NCBI GenBank assembly: GCA_028287035.1
Contig: JAQBQL010000074.1
Location: 1-64,000 of the forward strand
DNA length: 64,000 bases
Source: Labilithrix sp.
GTDB lineage: Bacteria; Myxococcota; Polyangia; Polyangiales; Polyangiaceae
Direction: 5' to 3'
The notes beneath the pieces were generated by a model. That model ran no database searches and had not been told where the DNA came from. It worked only from the letters and a program-made list of their open reading frames with translations. This document shows, one piece after another, positions 8,498 through 18,176 of the stretch; position 1 is the stretch's first letter, and each line of letters begins with the position of its first letter. Position numbers and translations under genes: made by a program.

Positions 8498-10543
8498 ATG
8501 CCCCGCCTCCTCCCGCCCTTCACGCGCGTCGCGCCGGTCGCTCTCCTCCTTCTCTGTCCGGCCCTCGCGCCCGCGTGCTCGAGCAGCAGCGACGGGGGCG
8601 GCGGCCCGGCGGCCTCGGTCTCGTTCGACCCCGAGGCGTCCTTCGCGGCGGACCACGCGTTCTTCGATTTTCCCTATCCGTCGGACCTGCGGCTCACGCC
8701 CGAGGGCACGCCGGACGTCGCGTCCTTCCCCGACCCGGGCGTGCCGATCCTCGTCGGCCTGAAGGCCGGGGCGCAGCAGCGGCGCGGGTTCCCGATGGTG
8801 TCGGCCGGCTACTTCAAGCTGACCGGCAAGCCGAGCGCGCGCGATCCGGAGCAGGTGGTGGAGGGCGGGCTCGGCGCGCCGGTGCTCCTGCTCGACATCG
8901 ACCCCACGTCGCCGGAGCGCGGCGCCGCCTACCCGGTGGTGGCGCAGACGCCGAACCCCGATCCGTACGTGCCCGAGAACCTGCTCGCGGTCGCCGGTCG
9001 TCCGGGCATCGTGCTCGCGCCGAACCGGAAGTTCGCGTTCGTGGTGCGCCGGGACGTCGGGCTCGAGGGCGGCGGCGAGCTCCAGCCACCGGCGGCCCTC
9101 GCGGCGCTGGCCCGCGGTGAGACGCCGCCCGGCGCGAAGGGCGGCGTGCTCCGCGACCTCTATGCGCCGCTCTGGGAGACGCTCGACAAGGTCGGCGTGG
9201 CGCGCGCGGACGTCGCCGCCGCAACCGTCTTCACGACCGGTGACGTCGTCGCCGACAACGCCAAGCTGGGCGACGCGGTCCTCGCCGCCTACCAGCCCGA
9301 TCTCACCGACCTGACGCTCGAGGCCGACCCCGACAACAAGCAGCCCGACCTCTGTCACGTCCGCGCGAAGATCGTGCTGCCGCAGTTCCAGAAGGGGGCG
9401 CCGCTCTACAACACCGAGGGCCTCTTCGCGTTCGATGGCGCCGGGCTGCCGGTGAAGCAGCGCGACGAGACCATTCCCGTCTCGATCGCCGTGCCGCGGC
9501 GGCCGATGCCGGCCGGCGGATACCCGCTCGTCATCTACTTCCACGGGTCGGGCGGCGTCTCGCGCCAGCTGATCGACGGCGGCGATGCGGGCGACACGCC
9601 GGATCGCTGGCCGGCCGGGATCCTCGCGCAGCAGGGCTTCGCCTCCGCGGGCGGCGCGCTCCCGATCAGCCCCGAGCGCGTGCCCGGCGCGAAGGACATC
9701 GACTACATCAACGTGAACAACCTGGTCGCCATGCGCGACACGTTCCGGCAGGGCATCCTCGAGTCGCGCCTCCTCCTCGCGGCGCTCGCGCGCGTGAAGA
9801 TCCCGGCGTCGGTCGTCGCGGGCTGCTCGGGTCCGGGGCTACCGGCGGGCGAGACGGAGCTCCACTTCGCCGACGCCCCGCACGCGCAGGGCCAGTCGAT
9901 GGGCGGGATGTACACGAACCTCGTCAGCGCCTCGGAGCCGCGCATCAAGCTCGCCGTTCCCACGGGGGCGGGCGGCTTCTGGGTGTACTTCATCCTGAAG
10001 ACGTCGACCGTGCCCGGGGCGGCGGGGCTCGTCGCGCTCCTGCTGCAGACGCAGGAGAAGCTCTCGTTCCTCCATCCGGCGCTGCAGATCGCGGAGACCG
10101 CGCTCGAGCCGATCGACCCGATGGTGAGCGCCGCGCGCGTCGCTCACCGGCCCCTGCCCGGCCATCCGGCCCGGCCGATCTACGAGCCCGTCGGCATCGA
10201 CGACTCGTACTTCCCCACGCAGATCTACGACGCGATGGACCTTGCCTACGCGCACCCGCGGGTGGGCGACGAGGTGTGGCCCTCGATGCGCGAGGCGCAG
10301 AAGCTCGTCGGTCTCGACGGGCCGCTCGCCTACCCGGTGAAGGGCAACCTGAGGTCGGTCGATGGCGCGCCGTACACCGGCGCCATCGTGCAGTACGCGC
10401 CGAACGGCTACGACGGGCACGCCATCTACCGGCGGCACGACGCGGTCATCTACCAGTACGGCTGTTTCCACGCATCCTTCCGGAAGACCGGCACGGCGGT
10501 CATCGCGGCGCCGGCGCCCGCCGGAACGCCCTGTCCGGAGTGA
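8498..10543 (+). CDS. Lipoprotein of the alpha/beta-hydrolase fold
   Basis: 681 residues. The lipoprotein signal ends in LAPAC, followed by SSSSDGGGG. A beta-rich N-terminal half of about 300 residues precedes a hydrolase-like half: the strand and oxyanion motif IYFHGSGG (about 346-353), then the nucleophile elbow G-Q-S-M-G-G with Ser467, and a late His region GYDGHAIY as a possible catalytic His. This resembles large myxobacterial/planctomycetal exported esterases. The outer-membrane location is inferred. The substrate is unknown; an esterase or lipase role is the simplest reading. It is divergent from the orphan membrane-module gene. Confidence 0.75.
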   Translation: MPRLLPPFTRVAPVALLLLCPALAPACSSSSDGGGGPAASVSFDPEASFAADHAFFDFPYPSDLRLTPEGTPDVASFPDPGVPILVGLKAGAQQRRGFPMVSAGYFKLTGKPSARDPEQVVEGGLGAPVLLLDIDPTSPERGAAYPVVAQTPNPDPYVPENLLAVAGRPGIVLAPNRKFAFVVRRDVGLEGGGELQPPAALAALARGETPPGAKGGVLRDLYAPLWETLDKVGVARADVAAATVFTTGDVVADNAKLGDAVLAAYQPDLTDLTLEADPDNKQPDLCHVRAKIVLPQFQKGAPLYNTEGLFAFDGAGLPVKQRDETIPVSIAVPRRPMPAGGYPLVIYFHGSGGVSRQLIDGGDAGDTPDRWPAGILAQQGFASAGGALPISPERVPGAKDIDYINVNNLVAMRDTFRQGILESRLLLAALARVKIPASVVAGCSGPGLPAGETELHFADAPHAQGQSMGGMYTNLVSASEPRIKLAVPTGAGGFWVYFILKTSTVPGAAGLVALLLQTQEKLSFLHPALQIAETALEPIDPMVSAARVAHRPLPGHPARPIYEPVGIDDSYFPTQIYDAMDLAYAHPRVGDEVWPSMREAQKLVGLDGPLAYPVKGNLRSVDGAPYTGAIVQYAPNGYDGHAIYRRHDAVIYQYGCFHASFRKTGTAVIAAPAPAGTPCPE

Positions 10544-10550
10544 GGGGCGC

Positions 10551-10916
10551 TCAGTCCGGACGACGAGCGGGGTTGCCGTTCTCGTCGAACACGTACTCGC
10601 CGCACGCGAGCCAGGCCGAGCCGTCGACCGCGCAGATCTGCACCTGGGTCGGGCACTGCAGCTGACCGCTGTCGTCGCGGTAGTAGATCTTGCAGTCGCG
10701 GTAGGCGCGCGGCTCGCACACGGTGGGGGCGCCGAGCTCGGTGGGGGGCGCCTCGTCCGGGTCCGCGGCCGCCGCGGCCGCCGCGGTGTCGGTGGACGAC
10801 GAGAGCGCATCCGACGCGTCGGGCCGGGCCTCGCCGCTGCACGCCGCGAGCATGGCCGCGAGCACGAGCGGTAGCGCGTGCCGAAAACCACCGAATGACG
10901 TCCTGGCGTGCTCCAC
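10551..10916 (-). CDS. Small putative lipoprotein, unknown function
   Basis: About 121 residues if begun at the GTG at 10916. The frame stays open further upstream, but a longer protein would overlap the U32-family gene on the other strand and bury the signal. From this start the sequence is GGFRHALPLVLAAMLAAC (lipobox), then an Asp/Ala-rich linker and a compact Cys-containing domain (VCEPRAYRDCKIYYRDDSG, TQVQICAVDG, WLACGEYVF). It converges with the hydrolase lipoprotein gene 7 bp away. No recognised family. Confidence 0.6.
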   Translation of the reverse strand: MEHARTSFGGFRHALPLVLAAMLAACSGEARPDASDALSSSTDTAAAAAAADPDEAPPTELGAPTVCEPRAYRDCKIYYRDDSGQLQCPTQVQICAVDGSAWLACGEYVFDENGNPARRPD

Positions 10917-11004
10917 GAGGAGAGAGAACGGCCCCGCTCTCCCCGAGTTAAGCCGCGGAGCCGATGACTTCGTTGCGATCTGAGCTAAGGAGTGGCCGAG
11001 CCCC

Positions 11005-13521
11005 ATGTCGTCCATTCCCGCAGAGCCGCTGACGCGCCCCGAGGTCCTCGCGCCTGCCGGAGACCGCGCCGCCATGGAGGCGGCCGTCCGCGCCGGCGCC
11101 GATGCCGTGTACTTCGGCCTGCAGGGCTTCAACGCGCGGGCGCGCGCCACGAACTTCGACGTCGACGGGCTCGGCGAGACGATGCGGTGGCTCCACGAGA
11201 ACGGCGCGCGTGGCTACGTGACGCTGAACACTCTCGTGTTCGATGCCGAGCTCGAGGCGGTCGAGAATGCGGTCCGCGCCTGCGCGACGGCCGGGGTCGA
11301 TGCGGTGATCGTTCAGGATCTCGGCGTGGCGCGCATCGCGCGGGCCATCGCGCCCGGGCTGCCCATCCATGCGTCGACCCAGATGACCTGCACGGACGCG
11401 TCGTCGGTGGAGCTCGCCCGCGAGGTCGGCGCCACGCGCGTCATCCTCGCGCGTGAGCTTTCGCTCGAGGACATCGCGAAGGTGCGCGCGGGGACGGACG
11501 TCGAGGTCGAGGTCTTCGTCCACGGCGCCCTCTGCATCTCGTACTCCGGGCAGTGCCTCACGAGCGAGGCCATCGGCGGCCGCAGCGCCAACCGCGGAGC
11601 GTGCGCGCAGGCGTGCCGGTTGCCGTACGAGCTGGTGGTCGACGGCGAGGTCGTGCCGACCGACGAGCGCGCGTACCTGCTCTCGCCCGAGGACCTCGAG
11701 AGCTCGGCGCTCGTTCCCGATCTGGTGCGGGTCGGCGTGTCGTCGCTGAAGATCGAGGGGCGGCTGAAGGGGCCGGAGTACGTCGCGGCGACGACGAGGC
11801 TCTACCGCAAGGCGATCGATCGCGCGCTCGGCGTGGGCGAGGGTCCCAGCGAGGACGAGCGGCGCGCCGCGCTGCAGACGTTCACACGCGGCTCGGGACC
11901 CGGCTTCTTCCCGGGGGTCGATCACCAGCGCCTCGTCGAGGGGCGGGCCTGCGATCACCGCGGGCTGCAGATCGGCACGCTCGAGGGCGTCGTGCCGTTC
12001 CGCGGGAAGACGGCGATCGCGATGACGCTCAGCGAGGAGCTGTCGCGCGGAGACGGGATCCTGGTCGAGGGCGGGCTGGCGAGCACCGGCGAGATCGGCG
12101 GGCGCGTCTGGTCGCTCGTGGTCGACGGGCAGGACGTCGATCGCGCGCCCCGCGGAGCGCGCGCCCACGTGTGGCTCGGGCCGGACGCGCGGGTGGCTCC
12201 GCGCCTCGCCGTCGCGGGGCAGGCGCCGCGTCGCGTCTTCCGCACCAGCGATCCGCAGGGGGCGAAGAAGGTGCTCGCGGCGGCCGCTCACAAGACGACG
12301 CTCGACGTGCGCATCGGCGGGGTGGTGGGCGAGCCCTTCGTGCTCGAGGGTCGCACGGCCGGCGGCGGCTTCGCGCGCGTCACGGGTGACGCGCTCATCG
12401 AGGAGGCGCGGTCGGCCGCGCTCGACGGGGCGGCGCTGCGCGACAAGCTCGGGAAGCTCGGCGACACGCCGTTCGTGCTCGGGGCGCTCCAGGTGGCGCT
12501 CCCGGCGGGCACGATCGTGCCGGTGTCGTCGTTGAACCGCGCCCGGCGCTCGCTGATCGCCGCGCTGGCGGAGGGCGCGCAGAGGGCGCATCCGACGACC
12601 GATGCGTCCTACACGCATCTGCTGGAGCGCGCCGTTCCGCCGGAGGGGCGGCGGCCAGCTGCCGGGCTCTTCGTGCTCTGCCGGAACCTGGTCCAGGCGC
12701 ATGCCGCGCTCGATGCGGGCGCGACCGGCGTGTACCTCGACTTCCTCGAGCTCACCGGCACCGGCGATGCGGTCCGGCAGCTCCGGGCGCGCGGCGCGTT
12801 CGTCGGGGTTGCGCCCCCGCGGATCCGGAAGCCGGGCGAAGAGAAGATCGACCGCTTCATCCAGTCGCTCGCGCCCGACGCGCTGCTCGTGCGCGGGCTC
12901 GGTGCGCTGCGCGAGCTCGCCGCGTTGCCTGCCGGCGGGCCGGTGGCCATCGGTGATTTCTCGCTGAACGTCACGAACCGGCTCACCGCCGCGGAGGTGC
13001 TCGGACGGGGGCTCGCCGCGTTCACGCCCTCCTTCGATCTCGATGCCGCGCAGCTGGTGGCTCTCGTGTCGGGCAGCGGCGGCGTCGCCTTCGGGCCGTG
13101 GGCGGAGATCGTCCTTCATCATCCGATGGCGCTCTTCCACATGGAGCACTGCGTGATCGCGGCGCTCCTCTCCACGGGCAAGGATCACCGCACGTGCGGC
13201 CGTCCGTGCGACCGGCATCAGGTGTCTCTCCGCGATCGCGCGGGCGTCGACCATCCCGTCGAGGCCGACGTGGGCTGCCGCAACACCGTCTTCCACGCGC
13301 GTCCGCAGAGCGCGGTGCAGCTGCTCCCGCAGCTCGTCGAGGCGGGCGTCGGTCGTTACCGCATCGAGCTGGTTCGCGAGAGCGCCGCCGACGTCACGCG
13401 CCTCGTGACGGCGTACCGCCGCGCGCTCGAAGCGCCTGCGCGCGCGCACGACGTGTGGGCCGAGCTCAGGACCGACGGCGGCTACGGCGTCGTGAAGGGC
13501 TCCCTCCGCATCGTCCCGTAG
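11005..13521 (+). CDS. Peptidase U32-family protein (RlhA/collagenase-like)
   Basis: 838 residues. The N-terminal TIM-barrel-like U32 domain begins RPEVLAPAGDRAAMEAAVRA and includes GADAVYFGL and the QDLGVARIAR region. The family signature VHGALCISYSGQC...GRSANRGACAQACRLPY lies at about 170-212, with four closely spaced Cys that in RlhA-type members are thought to hold an iron-sulfur cluster. A long middle and C-terminal region resembles the DUF3656-containing branch, whose E. coli member RlhA hydroxylates C2501 of 23S rRNA. More Cys (CGRPC, near residues 732-736) occur late. Proteolysis is not expected despite the name. The RlhA-like role is inference. A 56-bp repeat array begins 11 bp after the stop. 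Confidence 0.82.
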   Translation: MSSIPAEPLTRPEVLAPAGDRAAMEAAVRAGADAVYFGLQGFNARARATNFDVDGLGETMRWLHENGARGYVTLNTLVFDAELEAVENAVRACATAGVDAVIVQDLGVARIARAIAPGLPIHASTQMTCTDASSVELAREVGATRVILARELSLEDIAKVRAGTDVEVEVFVHGALCISYSGQCLTSEAIGGRSANRGACAQACRLPYELVVDGEVVPTDERAYLLSPEDLESSALVPDLVRVGVSSLKIEGRLKGPEYVAATTRLYRKAIDRALGVGEGPSEDERRAALQTFTRGSGPGFFPGVDHQRLVEGRACDHRGLQIGTLEGVVPFRGKTAIAMTLSEELSRGDGILVEGGLASTGEIGGRVWSLVVDGQDVDRAPRGARAHVWLGPDARVAPRLAVAGQAPRRVFRTSDPQGAKKVLAAAAHKTTLDVRIGGVVGEPFVLEGRTAGGGFARVTGDALIEEARSAALDGAALRDKLGKLGDTPFVLGALQVALPAGTIVPVSSLNRARRSLIAALAEGAQRAHPTTDASYTHLLERAVPPEGRRPAAGLFVLCRNLVQAHAALDAGATGVYLDFLELTGTGDAVRQLRARGAFVGVAPPRIRKPGEEKIDRFIQSLAPDALLVRGLGALRELAALPAGGPVAIGDFSLNVTNRLTAAEVLGRGLAAFTPSFDLDAAQLVALVSGSGGVAFGPWAEIVLHHPMALFHMEHCVIAALLSTGKDHRTCGRPCDRHQVSLRDRAGVDHPVEADVGCRNTVFHARPQSAVQLLPQLVEAGVGRYRIELVRESAADVTRLVTAYRRALEAPARAHDVWAELRTDGGYGVVKGSLRIVP

Positions 13522-13532
13522 CGGCCCGGAGG

Positions 13533-13744
13533 TCGTTCGGATCCCTCACGACCGGCGCGCGTCGCCGGCGTGTCCGGGGCCCCGAAACTCGTTCGGATCC
13601 CTCACGACCGGCGCGGGTCGGGGCCGTGTGGCGGGCCCCGAAACTCGTTCGGATCCCTGACGAGTCGCGCGGGTCGGGAGTGTGTCGCGCGGCCCGAAAC
13701 TCGTTCGGATCCCTCACGACTCGCGCCGTGGAACGTCGGCGATG
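13533..13744. repeat. 56-bp tandem repeats, arm F (four copies)
   Basis: The core TCGTTCGGATCCCT begins at 13533, 13589, 13645 and 13701, an exact 56-bp period. Each core is followed by C/GACGA and a CGCGC tract; copies 2-4 are preceded by CCCGAAAC. Between these blocks about 20 bp vary. The core and ACGA can pair as an imperfect hairpin (TCGT..GG..CC..ACGA). The period is not a multiple of three, so this is not a protein repeat. The arm starts 11 bp after the U32-family stop codon. Confidence 0.9.
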
Positions 13745-13758
13745 GTCCACGCGACGAG

Positions 13759-13904
13759 GATGCGAGGGGGATCCGAACGACTTTCGACCCCTCGCTCCCT
13801 CCGCGGCGCGCGGAGATGCGCGGGGGATCCGAACGACTTTCGACCCCTCGCTCCCTCCGCGGCGTGCGGGGATGCGAGGGGGATCCGAACGACTTTCGAC
13901 CCCC
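13759..13904. repeat. 56-bp tandem repeats, inverted arm R (two full, one partial copy)
   Basis: Units begin at 13759, 13815 and 13871 (GATGCG(A/C)GGGGGATCC...). Each contains GGGGATCCGAACGACTTTCG, the reverse complement of CGAAAgTCGTTCGGATCCCC, so this is the arm-F core in opposite orientation. The first two copies differ at only a few positions, so this arm looks younger than arm F. Arms F and R face each other across about 45 bp. The remaining stretch to the next gene at 14028 shows no gene or clear signal. Confidence 0.88.
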
Positions 13905-14027
13905 CTCCCCGCGCCGGGCTGCGCGGGCTGACTGTGACAGATCCGGACATGCGCTCGGCGCCACCGGCCGCGTTTCGGCGGCGGCGGGCGGCGGCGCGCG
14001 TGGAACGGCGCATGCACTGCCGCAGGC

Positions 14028-14258
14028 ATGAGCACAGAAGCTGGAGCGAAGAACCCCGTGATCGAGCCCCCGTGCGAGGACTGCCTGAAGGCGCGGAGCG
14101 CATCCGGCGACCCGAAGGCATGGTGCCAGCGCCATTCCGAGCACCACGTCCACGGCCACGTCTACGGCTACAACCGCGAGCTGCCCCTCGACACCAACGA
14201 TGCGAACGTGATCCCGACCGGCCTGAATCAAGCCGGAAAGAGCGACCCGCGGGACTGA
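14028..14258 (+). CDS. Small Cys/His-rich protein, unknown
   Basis: 76 residues, with strongly GC-biased third codon positions, which supports a real gene. It contains PPCEDCLKA, then WCQRHSEHHVHGHVYGY, giving a Cys-x2-Cys pair and a Cys-x2-His-x2-His-His-x-His-x-His cluster that could bind zinc, copper or heme. It has no signal peptide or membrane helix. It converges with the oxidase subunit IV gene (stops 4 bp apart) and lies downstream of the 56-bp repeats. A link to copper supply for the neighbouring CuA/CuB oxidase is possible but unproven. No family is recognised. Confidence 0.55.
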   Translation: MSTEAGAKNPVIEPPCEDCLKARSASGDPKAWCQRHSEHHVHGHVYGYNRELPLDTNDANVIPTGLNQAGKSDPRD

Positions 14259-14262
14259 CCGC

Positions 14263-14556
14263 CTACGCGGCGACGCGCGTCAGCACGTCGGCGACCATCA
14301 GCGCTCCCAGCACGAGGACCAGCGCCACCGCGATCACCAGCGTGACCCGGATGGTGAGGGCCTCGTGCGCGAGCTCCATGAAGTAGAGCGCCACGAGCGC
14401 CGCCTTCGCGACCGCGATGGCGAGCGCGACCGGCAGCGCTGCCCCGCCGAGGTGAACGAACGACAACCCGAGGCTCAGCGCCCACAGCGCGAGCAACGCC
14501 GCCCCCGTCACGAGAACGGCGCGCAGGCTCGGGTGCGGGGCGGCGGGCCGGCTCAT
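14263..14556 (-). CDS. coxD: Cytochrome c oxidase subunit IV (caa3 type)
   Basis: 97 residues with three predicted transmembrane helices (LVTGAALLALWALSLGLSFV, LPVALAIAVAKAALVALYFM, VTLVIAVALVLVLGALMVA). The size, the helix pattern and the motif ALYFMELAHE are typical of prokaryotic COX4/CtaF subunits, which stabilise the CuB site of heme-copper oxidases. It is the last gene of the eleven-gene respiratory operon. Its ATG lies within the stop of subunit III (ATGA overlap, 14553-14556). Inner membrane. Confidence 0.88.
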   Translation of the reverse strand: MSRPAAPHPSLRAVLVTGAALLALWALSLGLSFVHLGGAALPVALAIAVAKAALVALYFMELAHEALTIRVTLVIAVALVLVLGALMVADVLTRVAA

Positions 14557-15181
14557 GCGAGATAGAAGAGGGGCCAGAGGAAGATCCATACGAGGTCGAC
14601 GAGATGCCAGTAGATGGCCGCGATCTCGAGCTTGTGGCTGTGGACGGGCGCGAGCCGTCCCCGCAGGATCTGGACGAGCATCGTGCCGAGCACGGCGAGC
14701 CCGATGACCACGTGCACCGCGTGGAGGCCGGTCATCCCGAAGTAGAGCGTCCAGAACTCCGAGAAGCCGCGCGCCGGATGCTGCGCGAAGTACTCGCCCG
14801 ATCCGCCCGGCCGGATTCCGTCGTGGAAGTGCTGCCGCCATTCGACGAGCTTCAGCGCGAGGAACGCGAGCCCCAGCGTCATCGTGACGGCGAGGAGGCC
14901 GCTCGCCAGCCGCGTGCGCCCCGCACGAAACGCATGCACACTGCACGCAACCACGGTACTGCTCACGAGCAGCACCGCGGTGTTCACCGACCCGAGCACC
15001 TTGCTGGCGTGCTCGACGCATTCCCGGAACGCGCCCGGGAAGTGCACGCGGTACGACGCGAACAGCGCGAACAGCGCCCCGAAGAGCAGCACCTCGCTCG
15101 CGAGGAAGAGCCACATCCCGAACCGCGCGGCATGGGCCTGCTGCTCCAGCGACTCGAAGTAGTCCTCGTGCTCGCCGGTGC

Positions 15182-15185
<4 letters not shown>
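14553..15185 (-). CDS. coxC: Cytochrome c oxidase subunit III
   Basis: 210 residues from the ATG at 15185, which overlaps the subunit I stop. Five transmembrane helices are expected. The family features FGMWLFLASEVLLFGALF, the Glu/His-bearing WRQHFHDG region, LYFGMTGLHAVHVVIGL and the closing YWHLVDLVWIFLWPLFYL are all clear. It belongs to the heme-copper oxidase subunit III family and would sit against subunit I at the proton entry side. Its length is normal for the five-helix bacterial form. In-phase extension upstream would lie inside coxA and is rejected. Confidence 0.93.
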
Positions 15186-16770
<1,585 letters not shown>

Positions 16771-16774
<4 letters not shown>

Positions 16775-17835
16775 GGCTGCGCGCCCCCGTCGAGCGCGGG
16801 GAGGACGACGCCAGCGCCTGGCACCCCGTCCCCAGGACGCGTGAGCGCGAGTGACTTGATGTACTCGACCACCGCGCCCGCCTCGGCGGCGGTCAGCGTT
16901 CCGCGGTAGGTGGGCATGATCTGGGCGTAGCCGTCGACCACGTCGACGTTGGGGTCCATCATCGAGCGCGTGAGGTACGCGTCGTCGGCGAGGACGTGAC
17001 GGCCATCGGCGAGAGCACGGTCCGAGCCGTAGAGCCCGCGCCACGTCGGGCCCACGTGGCGCTGCCCGTCGATGGTGTGGCAGGCCACGCACGCACGCCG
17101 GATCGCGACCTCCCGTCCGCGCGTGACGAGGTCACCGCCGCTGCACGAGCCAGGGCCGTTGCCGCAGTCGGCGGCGCTCGGGGCGGGCGCATGCGAAGCG
17201 TTCTCGCGCTGCCAGGCCGCGTAGTCCTCGGGGCCGAGCACGACGACCTCACCGAGCATCCGCGAGTGACCGACGCCGCAGTACTCGGCGCACCAGATCG
17301 GGTAGCGCCCCGGCGTCTTCGCCTCGAACCACACGGCGGTGGTGCGGCCCGGGACGACGTCGGACTTCACGCGGAACGCCGGCACGAAGAACGAGTGGAT
17401 GACGTCACGCGAGCTCATGACGAGCTTCACCGGCCGGTGCAGCGGAACGGTGAGGACGTCGTTCGTCTGCCGTCCGTCCTGGTAGCTGAACTTCCACATC
17501 CACTGCTTCGCCTCCACGTAGACGAGCTGAGCGTCGGCGGGCGGCTGCGTGAGGCGGATGTACTGCCGGAACCCGAGCACCCACCAGAGGAGGAACATCG
17601 CGAGGACCCCCGCGATGGTGAGCGTCTCGTTCGTGTAGCTCGCCTCGAGCCGCTTCGTGAGCTGGCCGGCGTGCCTTCGCCGGTACTTGACCGTGAACCA
17701 GGCGGCGGCGGCGAAGACGTAGAGCGAGACCAGCATGGTCACGCTGATGACGAAGGCGTGAAGGAGGTCGATCTCGTCGGCGACCGTCGATGCGCCCGGC
17801 GGAAGCCCGAGCAGGGTGCGCAGGAGCTCCATCAT
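16771..17835 (-). CDS. coxB: Cytochrome c oxidase subunit II with fused cytochrome c (caa3 type)
   Basis: 354 residues. Two N-terminal transmembrane helices (about 25-50 and 73-95) anchor a periplasmic cupredoxin domain. The CuA site is WCAEYCGVGHSRM (about 181-193), with the aromatic electron-entry patch KQWMWKFSY upstream. A C-terminal cytochrome c domain follows, with CVACH at about 246-250 and a Met ligand in QIMPTYRG. The fused heme c makes this a caa3 oxidase that can take electrons directly from Alternative Complex III. The start overlaps the preceding small gene by 4 bp. Confidence 0.96.
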
Positions 17836-18176
17836 GGCGCGCCTCCGTCGGCGGCGAGGAGGTCCATGGCGCGCTCGATGGGGATGCGCGCGACGCCGGC
17901 GTCACGGTCGACCCAGCCGTAGCCCTCGAGCGCGCGGCGCTGCTCGTCACGAAGCGTGATCCCGGCCTGGGTCGCGACCACGAACGACGTGTCCGCAGCG
18001 GGCGGCGCGGGCGGCGCGGTGCTCGGCCGGGGCACGTCACGGAGGAAGAACAGCGTCGCGAGGACGGCCACCGCGATCCCGGCCGCGGTGAGGATCGCGC
18101 CCTGCCCGAGCCGCCGCCGGTCGACGCGGTCGGGCTCCTGCTCCACGCCTTCGCCATGCCGGAGGGGTGCGCTCAT
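17832..18176 (-). CDS. Small single-helix membrane protein between actF and coxB
   Basis: 114 residues from the ATG at 18176. A charged N-terminus (RHGEGVEQEPDRVDRRR) precedes one transmembrane helix (ILTAAGIAVAVLATLFFL). A Pro/Ala linker and a short conserved-looking tail follow (YGWVDRDAGVARIPIERAMD, about 88-107). Both ends overlap neighbours by 4 bp (actF upstream, coxB downstream), so it is made in step with the respiratory complexes. Proteins ending in a similar YGWVDxxAGxxRIPIxRAM segment occur in other ACIII/oxidase clusters as I recall. It may be an assembly factor or a linker subunit; no enzymatic motif is present, and it is not a full SCO protein. Confidence 0.72.
   Translation of the reverse strand: MSAPLRHGEGVEQEPDRVDRRRLGQGAILTAAGIAVAVLATLFFLRDVPRPSTAPPAPPAADTSFVVATQAGITLRDEQRRALEGYGWVDRDAGVARIPIERAMDLLAADGGAP

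Noticed and set aside
13533..13904. CRISPR array
   Set aside because: The spacing is regular and blocks alternate with variable stretches, but the conserved block is diverged between copies, orientation reverses midway, there are only seven units, and no cas gene is nearby.
13466..14035. Long open frames through the 56-bp repeats on both strands
   Set aside because: The 56-bp period is not a multiple of three, the predicted proteins are Arg/Ser repeats without coding bias, and they overlap on both strands.
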